Part shown: positions 7,851 to 16,071 of the stretch, one piece after another
Layout: each line of letters begins with the position of its first letter
How positions within the stretch are numbered: the first letter of the stretch is position 1
From: Megasphaera cerevisiae DSM 20462
GTDB lineage: Bacteria > Bacillota > Negativicutes > Veillonellales > Megasphaeraceae
DNA: 33,006 nt
Reading direction: 5' to 3'
Assembly: GCF_001045675.1 (NCBI RefSeq)
Contig: NZ_LEKT01000034.1
Span: 1 to 33,006, forward strand
Position numbers and translations under genes: made by a program
Notes under the pieces: model-generated
What the model saw: the letters and a program-made list of their open reading frames with translations, nothing else
The model's database searches: none
What the model was told of the DNA's origin: nothing

Positions 7851-8574
7851 TGGTCCCGTTCACCTTCAATACACCCGAGCTCTTGGCATAGGTAACAATA
7901 TCACCTACTTTGATACCTCCGGATTTAGCAAGTACTTTATACGCCGCAAGAATCTTTGAATCGTTTGTTCCCAAGCTGACTGTTTTGCCGACAGCACGCC
8001 CCACGACATCACCAATAGAATCCCCCGGATAGACAGTAACGCTCTGTAACACGTTTGATATAGACGATGCATCGGTACGGTCCTTTAATCCGGTTGTGCT
8101 GGATATTGTCGTATCGACTGCACCACCGATAAATTTATATTCCGTAAAATCAAGCGTAAAATATACGTCATTCGTGCCGTCATGCTCGCCCCATTTAAAC
8201 TGATCAATGGATACGGCATAATTGACCGGCGTCCCGGCAATACTGACCCGCGCCGGCTTACCGCTTGTGCGCCAAGCATCAATCGTGCTGACATACGTAT
8301 ATGGATCGCTGGGTGTACATACGCAGAAAGGATAATCCTGCGCCGGGAGAAAGCTTAGAAGCTGCATATGCAGCAAGCCGGTCTTCCCAAGCATATTCAA
8401 TTCCCCTAAGTTGTTGATATTGATGATTTCATTTCCCTGTTTTACATCCACATCGAACTTAGCAGGTGGAACGGGAAATTGTATGGTATCGCCATTACAG
8501 CTTAGGTAAGTTCTTGCGACCGTTGTCGAGTTACTCGCCGTTAAGCTGGACAATAGGCTGCTAAGAAAGCTCAT
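7843..8574 (-). CDS. xkdP: LysM-domain tail protein (XkdP-like)
   Basis: The 243-residue protein contains an N-terminal domain typical of XkdP/gp53-like baseplate proteins (IQFPVPPAKFDVDVKQGNEI, FLPAQDYPF, DPYTYVSTIDAWRTSGKPAR) and a C-terminal LysM-type peptidoglycan-binding region from about residue 178 (VYPGDSIGDVV ... LAAYKVLAKSGGIKVGDIVT). It probably joins hub and tape measure and contacts the cell wall. It lies between the tape measure and the hub gene, starting immediately after the tape-measure stop and overlapping the hub start. Confidence 0.85.
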   Translation of the reverse strand: MSFLSSLLSSLTASNSTTVARTYLSCNGDTIQFPVPPAKFDVDVKQGNEIININNLGELNMLGKTGLLHMQLLSFLPAQDYPFCVCTPSDPYTYVSTIDAWRTSGKPARVSIAGTPVNYAVSIDQFKWGEHDGTNDVYFTLDFTEYKFIGGAVDTTISSTTGLKDRTDASSISNVLQSVTVYPGDSIGDVVGRAVGKTVSLGTNDSKILAAYKVLAKSGGIKVGDIVTYAKSSGVLKVNGTSV

Positions 8575-10698
8575 TTACACCGCCCCTTCCGCATTGTTCA
8601 TCGCATAGGCATGAAGCTTTTCTGCTAATTTCTTGGCGATCCGATCAATGTCGGCATCTTCCCGTAAAACGATAGTATCTGCCAGCTTCGCAATGGTAAT
8701 ACTGGAGCTGCCTTGCGCAGCATCGGCCTTCCCGCGCTGATATTCCTCTTTAAGCGAATTATCATGTGGGATTACTTGTGCTCCCTGCGGCAGGTTAACA
8801 ACTTCTCCACCAATGTTCTTTTCATTAATAATCGCCGGGCCGCCCTGCCAAAACTCTGTTCCCTGTGCCAGATATGGGATATTCGGCTGATAATGCTTGC
8901 CGCCAACAACTGGAACCCAACTGGGGATATCCACTGACACATTATTGATGCCGCTGATCACGGCATTAATTGCTTCTTTGATGCCACTTAATACTGTTTC
9001 ACAGATAGCCTGTATCTGATCGAAATAGCCTTCAAATATTTCGCATACCCCTTGCCATGCTTGTTCCCAATTACCTGTAAACACTCCAGTAACGAAATCG
9101 ATAACGCCTTGGAACATTTCAATAATACCGGATATATGCGGGACAATCGCATTCACCGCCCACTCAAACGTATTGACAATGCCGGCCCATGCCGCCGCCA
9201 TCGCTGCCTTTACCTGATCCCAATGTGTATATAACAAATAACCTGCGGCAATAATCGCCATAATAACCAGTAAAATAGGATTTGCCATTAAAAAGCTGGC
9301 GGCCTTACCAATAAGGCCAAACACAGACGTTAACTGTTTCAAATGCTTCCCCAAGAAGTCAATGGCGTCCCCAATATGCTTAATTGCCGGCCCGATAGAG
9401 TTTGCCATCCGGACCCAGGTTCCTATCATGGACATAGCACCGCCCATCGCAACAGTAACTGCGCCAAATATGATAACGAACTGAATAATATCTGCGATCA
9501 CTTTCTTCTGCCCGTCGGATAGCCCGTTATAAGCCGCAACAACGGCTTTGATCATGGTTGCTGACTGCGTAAATACCGGTGCCAAGGCATCACCCACGGT
9601 AACCCAGGCATTGGCAAGATCTGTCATGGCCTGCTGTGTTTTTTCCGCCGGTGTCTGCATCTGCGAACACATTTTATCGAGTGTAGATTCGCTGCTGTTA
9701 TTAATCTGATTCAGCATCCCATTCCATTCCGACACGCCGTCTTTGGATGCCATCATCATCGCCATTTTATAGGAATCTACATTTCGGAAGAGCGCCTTGA
9801 ATTTGGAATCGTCACCCATTTTAGCATAGATATCCGCGATAACAGGGCCTAATCCTTCTGCCTGCATTCGTGCAGCAGAAACATCAATCCCCATTTGTGC
9901 TAACTTTGGCTGTGCCTTCGTGATAGATGTGATCATGTTATCCAATATTCCGCCGGCCTGCGATTCGTCATACCCACGGGACCGCATCATGGCCATTGTT
10001 GCCGTTAATTGTGTAAGACTGATGCCGGCTTGCGCCGCTTTCGGTGAAATCGCCGCAATACTGGTCGTAATCTTATCTACATCGCCATGGCAGGCCTTAG
10101 CTGCCGTTGCCAACTGATTGTAAGCAGTAGCCTGCTGCTCGGTTGTCAGGCTGTACGCTTTGCCGATTTGCGTACCCAGTTTTGTAGCATCCGCTAAGTC
10201 TAATTTCGATACCCGTGCGAATTCAGCAGTACTGCTCATCCAAGTCATAACTTCTGATTCCTTAACGCCTGCCTTTATGGCCTGCTGTGTGGCTTCCGCC
10301 ACCTTGTCGTTGGCTATTCCGTACGTAGAAGATACCGATAGAATGTTATTTTTCAGCTTTGCTGCTGCTTCATCAGATACATCACCCCATATTTTAGTCT
10401 GGTTCACCGCTTCATTGATTTTCATGGAAGCGTTAAACCCTTCCTTAGCTGCAGCAGTCAGTGTCCCAACAACAGCCACATTTTGAAGACTGGCCATAGA
10501 CTTGCCTACCCGCTGAAAATTTTTAGCAGTACGTTGATTAACCTTATTCATTTCTTCCATTTTGCTAACCATGGAAGATACGTGCGATTTGACGCCATTC
10601 ATAGCAGCCTTAGAAGAATCCATAGCCGTATTTACAGCCCGCAGGGTAGGCGTGAACTGGTCTATTAATTTTAATGTGGCATCAATTACCTTTGCCAT
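8575..10698 (-). CDS. Tail tape measure protein, TP901 family
   Basis: This 707-residue protein sets tail length and is ejected with the DNA. It has an N-terminal amphipathic region, then the TP901 core (STAEFARVSKLDLADATKLG, KACHGDVDKITTSIAAISPK, AQAGISLTQLTATMAMMRSR). Two hydrophobic segments follow, around residues 398-428 and 468-490, and then a C-terminal region with IPYLAQGTEFWQGGPAIINE, typical of Firmicutes tape measures. The frame is open from GTG 10704, but ATG 10698 has GGAGG nine bases upstream and is preferred. It begins just after the stop of the frameshifted chaperone extension. By the usual rule of about 1.5 angstrom per residue, the tail would be about 100 nm long. Confidence 0.92.
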   Translation of the reverse strand: MAKVIDATLKLIDQFTPTLRAVNTAMDSSKAAMNGVKSHVSSMVSKMEEMNKVNQRTAKNFQRVGKSMASLQNVAVVGTLTAAAKEGFNASMKINEAVNQTKIWGDVSDEAAAKLKNNILSVSSTYGIANDKVAEATQQAIKAGVKESEVMTWMSSTAEFARVSKLDLADATKLGTQIGKAYSLTTEQQATAYNQLATAAKACHGDVDKITTSIAAISPKAAQAGISLTQLTATMAMMRSRGYDESQAGGILDNMITSITKAQPKLAQMGIDVSAARMQAEGLGPVIADIYAKMGDDSKFKALFRNVDSYKMAMMMASKDGVSEWNGMLNQINNSSESTLDKMCSQMQTPAEKTQQAMTDLANAWVTVGDALAPVFTQSATMIKAVVAAYNGLSDGQKKVIADIIQFVIIFGAVTVAMGGAMSMIGTWVRMANSIGPAIKHIGDAIDFLGKHLKQLTSVFGLIGKAASFLMANPILLVIMAIIAAGYLLYTHWDQVKAAMAAAWAGIVNTFEWAVNAIVPHISGIIEMFQGVIDFVTGVFTGNWEQAWQGVCEIFEGYFDQIQAICETVLSGIKEAINAVISGINNVSVDIPSWVPVVGGKHYQPNIPYLAQGTEFWQGGPAIINEKNIGGEVVNLPQGAQVIPHDNSLKEEYQRGKADAAQGSSSITIAKLADTIVLREDADIDRIAKKLAEKLHAYAMNNAEGAV

Positions 10699-10700
10699 GA

Positions 10701-11302
10701 TCACGCACCTCCATCCGGCGAACTGTTTTCCTTGCTGCGTTGTTGCATTTCATACTTCATAAAGCTGTACACAATCTGTTTTTCACCGATAGGAAGCCAG
10801 TACAACTCATGCGGCAGCTTGCCGTGAAACCGCCATGCATAATACAGCAGCTGGCTTTCTCCATCGGTTTCAATTAGTTTTTTATTGCTGTTTCGGTTTC
10901 ATCAGTATCTGGTTCATATCCAGACAATTCATTGATCTTGCCGTAGATATCTGCGATTTCACCGGATAAGAACAGTTTAGCAACAAGATCCTTCGGCGTA
11001 GCCGCACTATAATACCGCAGCAATTCCGGACTTTTCATAGACGGTTCCTTAATCCCGTCAATCAAAGTAAGCGCCTGCAAATTAAACATCTTCAGATCTT
11101 TTACATTGCCCTTCCTGCCAAGATCTACACTGTTTTGCTGTATTTCCGTATATCGTTTTGCAGGAATAGCGCATAATTCCATCTCAAATTTCGTTTTAAG
11201 CAGCTTTGACAACCGCTTTACCTCATACTTTGCGGTCGGAAGCTCCGTTACTTTTTTAACATCAGCCTGTAATAGCTGATCAATCAATGTCGACATACTC
11301 AT
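10701..11302 (-). CDS. Tail assembly chaperone, -1 frameshift fusion (gpGT analogue)
   Basis: Slipping back one base on A AAA AAC at 10883-10877 joins the 142-residue chaperone to a 58-residue extension that starts LIETDGESQLLYYAWRFHGK and ends SSPDGGA before TGA 10703-10701. This fills the otherwise unexplained gap before the tape measure ATG at 10698, leaving two bases. The extension has no start codon or ribosome site of its own. The length and order match lambda gpGT and comparable chaperones in contractile-tailed phages. The heptamer and open frame are read directly; the frameshift itself is inferred. Confidence 0.85.
10874..11302 (-). CDS. xkdN: Tail assembly chaperone, short form (XkdN-like, gpG analogue)
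   Basis: The 142-residue product matches XkdN-like tail assembly chaperones (LLQADVKKVTELPTAKYEVK, FEMELCAIPAKRYTEIQQNS, LKSPELLRYYSAATPKDLV-like region). It coats the tape measure during tube assembly and is absent from virions. The zero frame ends IKN-stop exactly on a slippery heptamer, so a longer form is also made. The gene sits between tail tube and tape measure, as in lambda, Mu and PBSX. ATG 11302 and the next ATG at 11296 are both possible starts. Confidence 0.88.
   Translation of the reverse strand: MSMSTLIDQLLQADVKKVTELPTAKYEVKRLSKLLKTKFEMELCAIPAKRYTEIQQNSVDLGRKGNVKDLKMFNLQALTLIDGIKEPSMKSPELLRYYSAATPKDLVAKLFLSGEIADIYGKINELSGYEPDTDETETAIKN
10877..10883 (-). promoter_or_regulatory. 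Programmed -1 ribosomal frameshift site (A AAA AAC)
   Basis: In the chaperone reading frame the codons are ata-aaa-aac-taa, so the heptamer A AAA AAC is correctly phased for -1 slippage, one codon before the zero-frame stop. This is one of the most efficient bacterial slippery sequences. I did not identify a definite downstream stimulatory stem. Confidence 0.85.
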
Positions 11303-11309
11303 TCACTCC

Positions 11310-11744
11310 TTATTCATCCGCTGTATCTAACATATCAAAATCGGTAAATGTAAAGTTGTAACTTTCTTCACCGATCTTTTTTGCTGTCCAGTCGGCTAAT
11401 GTTAAACTGTCAAATGTGGCGTCTTTTACCACAACACGTTCATTTCCGATCGCATCCGGATCCGACAATTTACTGATAATCGTGCAAACAGTCTGTTTGC
11501 CATTCTTGATGTTATCGGCCATTTTATCAATCATATAAGAAGACACGTGGTTCATTTTCAAGCTGCCTTTGCCTTCCCAACCGACAACCTTGAAATGATC
11601 TGCCCTGGTTTTGACGATATTCACGGGGACCGTTTTAAGGTTTGCAACAGCTTTAAACTCCGTAACCTGTGCCATGTAATCGCCATCGATCCACAGTTCA
11701 CCTTCGGTGCCGTTCATAACCTGTTGTGCTTTCATTCCGTCCAT
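11310..11744 (-). CDS. xkdM: Tail tube protein (XkdM-like)
   Basis: The 144-residue protein matches the XkdM/DUF2001 tail tube family: the N-terminal GTEGELWIDGDYMAQVTEFK, VKTRADHFKVVGWEGKGSL, and the C-terminal EESYNFTFTDFDML. It polymerises into the inner tube through which DNA passes, enclosed by the sheath encoded just upstream. ATG 11744 has GGTGAG a few bases upstream; ATG 11735 is an alternative. The length is normal for the family. Confidence 0.92.
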   Translation of the reverse strand: MDGMKAQQVMNGTEGELWIDGDYMAQVTEFKAVANLKTVPVNIVKTRADHFKVVGWEGKGSLKMNHVSSYMIDKMADNIKNGKQTVCTIISKLSDPDAIGNERVVVKDATFDSLTLADWTAKKIGEESYNFTFTDFDMLDTADE

Positions 11745-11763
11745 ATTCTCACCGCCCTTTCCG

Positions 11764-13182
11764 TTATATTGAAATATTCAACGTAATTGTTTCAATCGCA
11801 TCCAAAATTTTAATAGCCGCTGCCAAGAACACTTCATCCCGGGTATTGGCTTCCTTAATTGCCTGGTCTTTCATGGCAGCTAATTCCGCTTTCGTATAAT
11901 CGCCATTGGAAAGCAAATAATCCGTTTGGGAAGCCAAATCGATAGAACAACTATTCTTGCCGGGATCCAGCAGTCCTTCCAATTCCAATTCATCGAAATA
12001 CCCTTGAATCGCACTAATCAACAAGCATTTGTTATCATAGCTATTTGCATATTTGCCGATATAGGAATCATTCGCTGTATCCTTAATGTCGTCATGGATC
12101 ATGTCCATGCAGTCTACGAGCTTGATTTTCTTAAAGCTATCATTTTTGCCTTTGATTGTGGTAACAAAGCTGTTGACGCCACGTGCAATCTTATACTTAG
12201 TACCGTCAAACATGATGAATAATTCACCATTTCCAATCTTCGTATCCATCTGATCTTTTGTATATTTATCGCAGTCCACAACTTCGGAAAGCGGCGCAAA
12301 CGTACAGGAAATGGTCATCGGCGTGCCGCAAATAATGCCGGCTATCCGGCTGCAGTATTGCGCGGTCGTATAGGTTTTGTCCGCCGTTACGATTTTGGTG
12401 TTCGTAAAATTAACAATACCTTCATTATCCGCAGCACAATTCGGCAACACAGCTTTGACTTTCTTATCTTTTGTCGTCCGAAGTCCTTTAATCCAAGTAG
12501 CGATCGTCATAACATCGGTCGCAGTAATATCCGGAATGACCAAATAATCCCAGGTAGCAGATTCCAATGCCAGCAATGTATCTGCGTATCCCGTTACCGT
12601 CGTACCCTGCGTATAGACAAGAATATGCTTCGGTGCCGTCTGATACCCCATCAGTGCTAGTTCGATTTGTTCCTGGTTATTAGCTGTCAGTCCTGACGGG
12701 ATATCGTCTTCCGTATAAATCGTATACGGGTCTAAACCTGTTGCAGAACTGTTCGTAACAGAACTATCAGAAATAGCTCCGGTGCCTGTCGTCGTAAAAG
12801 CCGACGGCGTATTGCCACCCCCTGCTGTTTTTTCGGTAACCGTAATGGCATTGGTGTTCGCTGCCGCCGTATACAATGCATTGAGCGTCGTGTTGTCATT
12901 AATAGCCGTTGCTATATTGGCGGCAGTCGTTCCCGCATCAGTCCCGACTTCAAAATCGTTGGCATCTTCTTTTGCTGTCATTGCCGTAAAGGTAACTCCG
13001 TCAAAAACAATCGTATCGTTTACCGCAAAATTAGTTCCTACAACAACCGTACGAGAACCGGCTACGGCATTTGAAATATTATCCTTCAAAATCATAGCCA
13101 CAATCCCACGTGTACTTCGTTCTACCGCTGTTGCCGATGTGCTTTTAAACGCAATGGTGATACTTGGTAAGCCTAAGCTCAT
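11764..13182 (-). CDS. xkdK: Contractile tail sheath protein (XkdK-like) with inserted surface domain
   Basis: This 472-residue protein is the contractile sheath. The N-terminus MSLGLPSITIAFKSTSATAV and the core YTIYTEDDIPSGL, WDYLVIPDITATDV, GIVNFTNTKI, AQYCSRIAGIICGTPMTIS, ARGVNSFVTT and the C-terminal KAELAAMKDQAIKEANTRDE are typical of XkdK. Between residues about 36 and 152 there is an extra Thr/Ala/Asn-rich beta domain (VFDGVTFTAMTAKEDANDFE, AGTTAANIATAIN) absent from the shortest homologues. It is inferred to be a surface decoration. Its presence proves a myovirus-type tail. It lies between the tail terminator and tail tube genes. Confidence 0.93.
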   Translation of the reverse strand: MSLGLPSITIAFKSTSATAVERSTRGIVAMILKDNISNAVAGSRTVVVGTNFAVNDTIVFDGVTFTAMTAKEDANDFEVGTDAGTTAANIATAINDNTTLNALYTAAANTNAITVTEKTAGGGNTPSAFTTTGTGAISDSSVTNSSATGLDPYTIYTEDDIPSGLTANNQEQIELALMGYQTAPKHILVYTQGTTVTGYADTLLALESATWDYLVIPDITATDVMTIATWIKGLRTTKDKKVKAVLPNCAADNEGIVNFTNTKIVTADKTYTTAQYCSRIAGIICGTPMTISCTFAPLSEVVDCDKYTKDQMDTKIGNGELFIMFDGTKYKIARGVNSFVTTIKGKNDSFKKIKLVDCMDMIHDDIKDTANDSYIGKYANSYDNKCLLISAIQGYFDELELEGLLDPGKNSCSIDLASQTDYLLSNGDYTKAELAAMKDQAIKEANTRDEVFLAAAIKILDAIETITLNISI

Positions 13183-13224
13183 GTTTCATCATCCCTTCCT
13201 AAAAAATAACCGCTTCTCGGCGGG

Positions 13225-13683
13225 CTAGTATGTATCTTTTATATTCGTATGTAGTTTTTCCATCAAATCATAACCGGCATTACCGGCATACCCGGTACCA
13301 TCAAGGTATTCTGTGGCAATGCTAATCTGCAGGATGTCCTGATCTTCTCCTATGCGCTCCGAACTTATAGATTTGATGTGCAGATATCGTTCTGTACTGA
13401 CTTGGATCCCTTTACCGAACAATTTCAGGATTGTATCCTCACAATCCAGGTATGCTAATTGTTTGTTTGATGCTGGATCCGCAAAAAACGTCAGTATAAT
13501 ACTCAACATATTAGAAGTAAAGTTTTTTGTTTCCGGACTACCCGATTTGACGAGCTTTACAAAAAAGCACGGTTGCTTGAACCCCTGCGTAATTTCATCC
13601 GTATAATAATGGGTAGCAGGCTTGGGATACGTCGTTTGCAACAGCGCAATCACGGCCGCTAATATATCTTTTTGCATTAGCAT
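13225..13683 (-). CDS. Tail terminator-like protein (DUF6838 type)
   Basis: The 152-residue protein contains YYTDEITQGFKQPCFFVKLV, a long beta segment with SNMLSIILTFFADP, and LQISIATEYLDG near the end. This pattern is shared by minor tail/tail terminator proteins of Firmicutes phages, which cap the tail tube at the head end. Its place between the gp10-like protein and the sheath fits. It starts at ATG 13683, directly after the stop of the preceding gene. The exact structural role is inferred. Confidence 0.75.
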   Translation of the reverse strand: MLMQKDILAAVIALLQTTYPKPATHYYTDEITQGFKQPCFFVKLVKSGSPETKNFTSNMLSIILTFFADPASNKQLAYLDCEDTILKLFGKGIQVSTERYLHIKSISSERIGEDQDILQISIATEYLDGTGYAGNAGYDLMEKLHTNIKDTY

Positions 13684-14109
13684 CTAATCACCCAACTTTT
13701 TACTGATATCTTTGTACAGCTTTTCCATTTCTTCCGGCAGCACTTCCGATTCCATATGCTGCGCTGTCTTTTCCAGAAAATGCTTGCCCTGTACAAATCC
13801 AACAACTTTTCCAGACTTTGTTTTCTGCACATGCCCTCGGTCCACTAAATGGAAATGCGGAGAATTAGACCAGATATTCATTTGCAAATCTTCACCGGTA
13901 TACCCTTGTACTTCGGATTTCCAAGATTTATTCAGCTTTTTCTTCGTATCATGCCCCGAATCCGGTGAAGCTTCTTTTAATTCTTTTTTCATTTTGTTGC
14001 CGACACGCCGGAGATGCTTTTCGCAGGTTCCCGGAAATTCATTGGCAACTTCCGTTAACTGCTGTTTAAAATCATCCAGTCCTTCAAAGGAAAACCCATC
14101 ATCCGACAT
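13684..14109 (-). CDS. xkdI: HK97 gp10-like neck/tail completion protein (XkdI-like)
   Basis: The 141-residue protein starts MSDDGFSFEGLDDFKQQL and continues with VGNKMKKELKEASPDSGHDT, SWKSEVQGYTGEDLQMNIWS, a HFHLVDRGHVQKTKSGKVVG stretch and KHFLEKTAQHMESEV. These are the hallmarks of the HK97 gp10 family, which joins neck and tail. A longer open frame reaches 14214, but ATG 14109 has AGGTG six bases upstream and overlaps the previous gene by eleven bases, so it is chosen. Confidence 0.88.
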   Translation of the reverse strand: MSDDGFSFEGLDDFKQQLTEVANEFPGTCEKHLRRVGNKMKKELKEASPDSGHDTKKKLNKSWKSEVQGYTGEDLQMNIWSNSPHFHLVDRGHVQKTKSGKVVGFVQGKHFLEKTAQHMESEVLPEEMEKLYKDISKKLGD

Positions 14110-14437
14110 GAGAAACACCTCGCGTTTTCTGCGTGCAGTAAATTTCCAGTACTTCATGTGCCATGTACGGATCCGTAATCGTTTGAATATCATATTGCTG
14201 CTGATGATATTCAATCGTCATACTGTCATCCACATTGGTATGATACCGAATCGTGATTTTAAACGGATTGGCGTCCTTTACCCGCTGCGCTTCATAGTAT
14301 TCCCGCCCTCTTGCCGGTTCAATACGCGCCCAGGTAGAAAAAATGACAACCGGTTTCTGGCTATCCGCCCCGACCTCGTTGTCAACATCCTGATATCGAA
14401 TAAATTGTACTTTGCGATCTAACGTGCCCGGATTCAT
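14099..14437 (-). CDS. Head-tail joining (head closure) protein, SPP1 gp16-like
   Basis: The 112-residue protein starts MNPGTLDRKVQFIRYQD and includes VIFSTWARIEPARGREYYEA and YDIQTITDPYMAHEVLEIYC, the pattern of the phage head-tail joining family. It stops DNA leaking after packaging. ATG 14437 overlaps the preceding stop as ATGA, so translation is coupled; the longer frame from 14467 lies within the upstream gene and has no support. Confidence 0.85.
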   Translation of the reverse strand: MNPGTLDRKVQFIRYQDVDNEVGADSQKPVVIFSTWARIEPARGREYYEAQRVKDANPFKITIRYHTNVDDSMTIEYHQQQYDIQTITDPYMAHEVLEIYCTQKTRGVSHVG

Positions 14438-14736
14438 GATGTCGTCACCACCGGATACGACTGGCATAATGCAATATGATGAATCAGGGCCGTAACGCTG
14501 TGCGGGAATTCACTCAGGTTACCGGGCTTTGTCGGATTTAGCGTCCGATTACTATACCAATGCGCAACCAAAAGCCGGATGCAGACATTCCAGACGTTAT
14601 CATCCTTCGCGTATTGTTTCCCTGTCTGATTTTGAATGTACTCTACCGCCGCGTCCATTAATGATTGAATCAGTTCGTCGTCATCGACCATATCATCATC
14701 AATTCGAAGATATGTTTTTATCGCATCTACTTCCAT
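14434..14736 (-). CDS. Head-tail connector protein, gp6-like
   Basis: This 100-residue, mostly helical protein reads MEVDAIKTYLRIDDDMVDDD, then AAVEYIQNQTGKQYAKDDNV, and ends with VTALIHHIALCQSYP. That is the signature of gp6-type head-tail connectors, which form a ring under the portal. It has GGGGGTG five bases before ATG 14736. It follows the capsid gene, separated by a stable stem-loop. Confidence 0.88.
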   Translation of the reverse strand: MEVDAIKTYLRIDDDMVDDDELIQSLMDAAVEYIQNQTGKQYAKDDNVWNVCIRLLVAHWYSNRTLNPTKPGNLSEFPHSVTALIHHIALCQSYPVVTTS

Positions 14737-14756
14737 TTCATCACCCCCTAAAAGGG

Positions 14757-14781
14757 AAAGACGGCGTTACCCGCCGCCTTT
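14757..14781 (-). terminator. Stem-loop immediately after the capsid gene
   Basis: The transcript can form a 10-bp stem (AAAGGCGGCG with CGCCGTCTTT, one G-U pair) with a five-base loop. The downstream T-run is short and broken by CCC, so it may attenuate or stabilise the capsid mRNA instead of terminating fully. The connector gene lies just beyond. Confidence 0.5.
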
Positions 14782-14788
14782 GCAATCA

Positions 14789-15970
14789 TTATTTACTTGC
14801 CGCCGGTTTTTGGAGCAGAACAAGGCTGCTGGTATCAACAACTTTTCCGTCTGCCAGCATGATAGCTTTACGGACAATATCATCTGTCACGTAGTCTTCA
14901 TACTGGCGAAGCGTTACGTTGAATGCCGTATTCAACACATAATCTTTCATGCGGAAGATAAAGGCAAATGTGGCACCGGCTGCCGCAGAATCGAAAGACG
15001 GCAGATAATCACAGATAATCACATCACGACCCAGCAATGTTTTGTTCGTCTTGCCATCAATGCCATAATTGGTACGAGCAATCGGTTGGCCGTTCGTATC
15101 AACGATCCCGATATAGTCCATGTAAGTCGCTTTGTTCATAACATACACAGAACCATTTTCATACGCAGACGGCACCAACCCTTCTACAGTTGTCATGATC
15201 TTATAATTCAATGCACTTACGGAAACCGGGGTAATAGTTGGCGTTGCCGTCAAGATACCGGTCGGCTGTCCGCTACCGCTGCCACTGATGATTGCCTGTT
15301 CCAGTCCAATTACCATGGCTTCGGCAATGTTGTTAGCAATCGCTGCTTCAAATGCGCTTAATGCCATAGCATCCAAATTCAAGCTGACACCAACCGCACA
15401 GCGCAGTTTATAGGCACCGAATACGACACTGCCAGTTGTTTTCTTCTGCACCGGCGATGTAGCGCCGTCCGCAACCCATGTGGCCGTAGGCTTCACACTA
15501 GACACCGGAATCGATAAGCCGGTGTTATATGCCGTACGAGTAACAAGCGGCAGGATCATGCCGGAAGACAGCAGCTTATCAATGATCGTATTGAGCGTAG
15601 TCGTAGGAATAACTGCGCCCGCATCAGATGATGTCGTTACATCACGATATTCCGGTGCCATCTTCCCTGTTTTGACATAATCAAAAAATGCTTTGCGGTA
15701 TTCGACAGTATCATAGATATCCGCTACCGCTTTACGGGGTTCCTTTTTAGCGTCCGGTTTAGGAACAACATTAGCTGGAATCTTACCAAGATTAATCCCA
15801 TTTGCAATATCCAAGCGAGTACGGATTTCTGTTTCTTCCTGATTCAGCGTTTCAATTTCGGATTTCAACGTTTCCAAATCAAGCGCGCTGCCATCTGCGT
15901 TCTTGCCGGTTTTTAATAGCGAACGAATTTCAATTTTCCTGTCCATAATTTCTTTCAATCGTTTATCCAT
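14789..15970 (-). CDS. Major capsid protein, HK97 fold
   Basis: The 393-residue protein matches HK97-type major capsid proteins. Residues 1 to about 90 form a charged, helical scaffold-like delta region (MDKRLKEIMDRKIEIRSLL, LKSEIETLNQEETEIRTRLD) expected to be cut off by the prohead protease. The fold begins near VTTSSDAGAVIPTTTLNTII and continues with LRCAVGVSLNLDAMALSAFE and GSGSGQPTGILTA, and ends with the YVLNTAFNVTLRQYEDYVTD strand. ATG 15970 is chosen because AAAGGAG lies eight bases upstream; the 14 codons before it are not used. No separate scaffold gene is present, consistent with the fused delta domain. Confidence 0.93.
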   Translation of the reverse strand: MDKRLKEIMDRKIEIRSLLKTGKNADGSALDLETLKSEIETLNQEETEIRTRLDIANGINLGKIPANVVPKPDAKKEPRKAVADIYDTVEYRKAFFDYVKTGKMAPEYRDVTTSSDAGAVIPTTTLNTIIDKLLSSGMILPLVTRTAYNTGLSIPVSSVKPTATWVADGATSPVQKKTTGSVVFGAYKLRCAVGVSLNLDAMALSAFEAAIANNIAEAMVIGLEQAIISGSGSGQPTGILTATPTITPVSVSALNYKIMTTVEGLVPSAYENGSVYVMNKATYMDYIGIVDTNGQPIARTNYGIDGKTNKTLLGRDVIICDYLPSFDSAAAGATFAFIFRMKDYVLNTAFNVTLRQYEDYVTDDIVRKAIMLADGKVVDTSSLVLLQKPAASK

Positions 15971-16034
15971 ATTGATTTTCTCCTTTGTAATTTCAAAAAA
16001 TTTACTATACATACATGCCGGCTGTCCAGCTTTT

Positions 16035-16059
16035 CTTTTCGTCCGTCCGACCCGAAAAG
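16035..16059 (-). other. Stem-loop between protease and capsid genes
   Basis: Perfect 7-bp arms (CTTTTCG at 16035-16041, CGAAAAG at 16053-16059) enclose an 11-base loop. No T-run follows on the minus strand, so it is not a terminator. It may mark mRNA processing ahead of the highly expressed capsid gene. Confidence 0.35.
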
Positions 16060-16071
16060 GGCATTAAAACC

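Noticed and set aside
13199-13222. Short hairpin (CCGC/GCGG) followed by TTATTTTTT between tail terminator and sheath genes.
   Set aside because: Only four base pairs; too weak to call a terminator, and the sheath gene downstream must be highly expressed.
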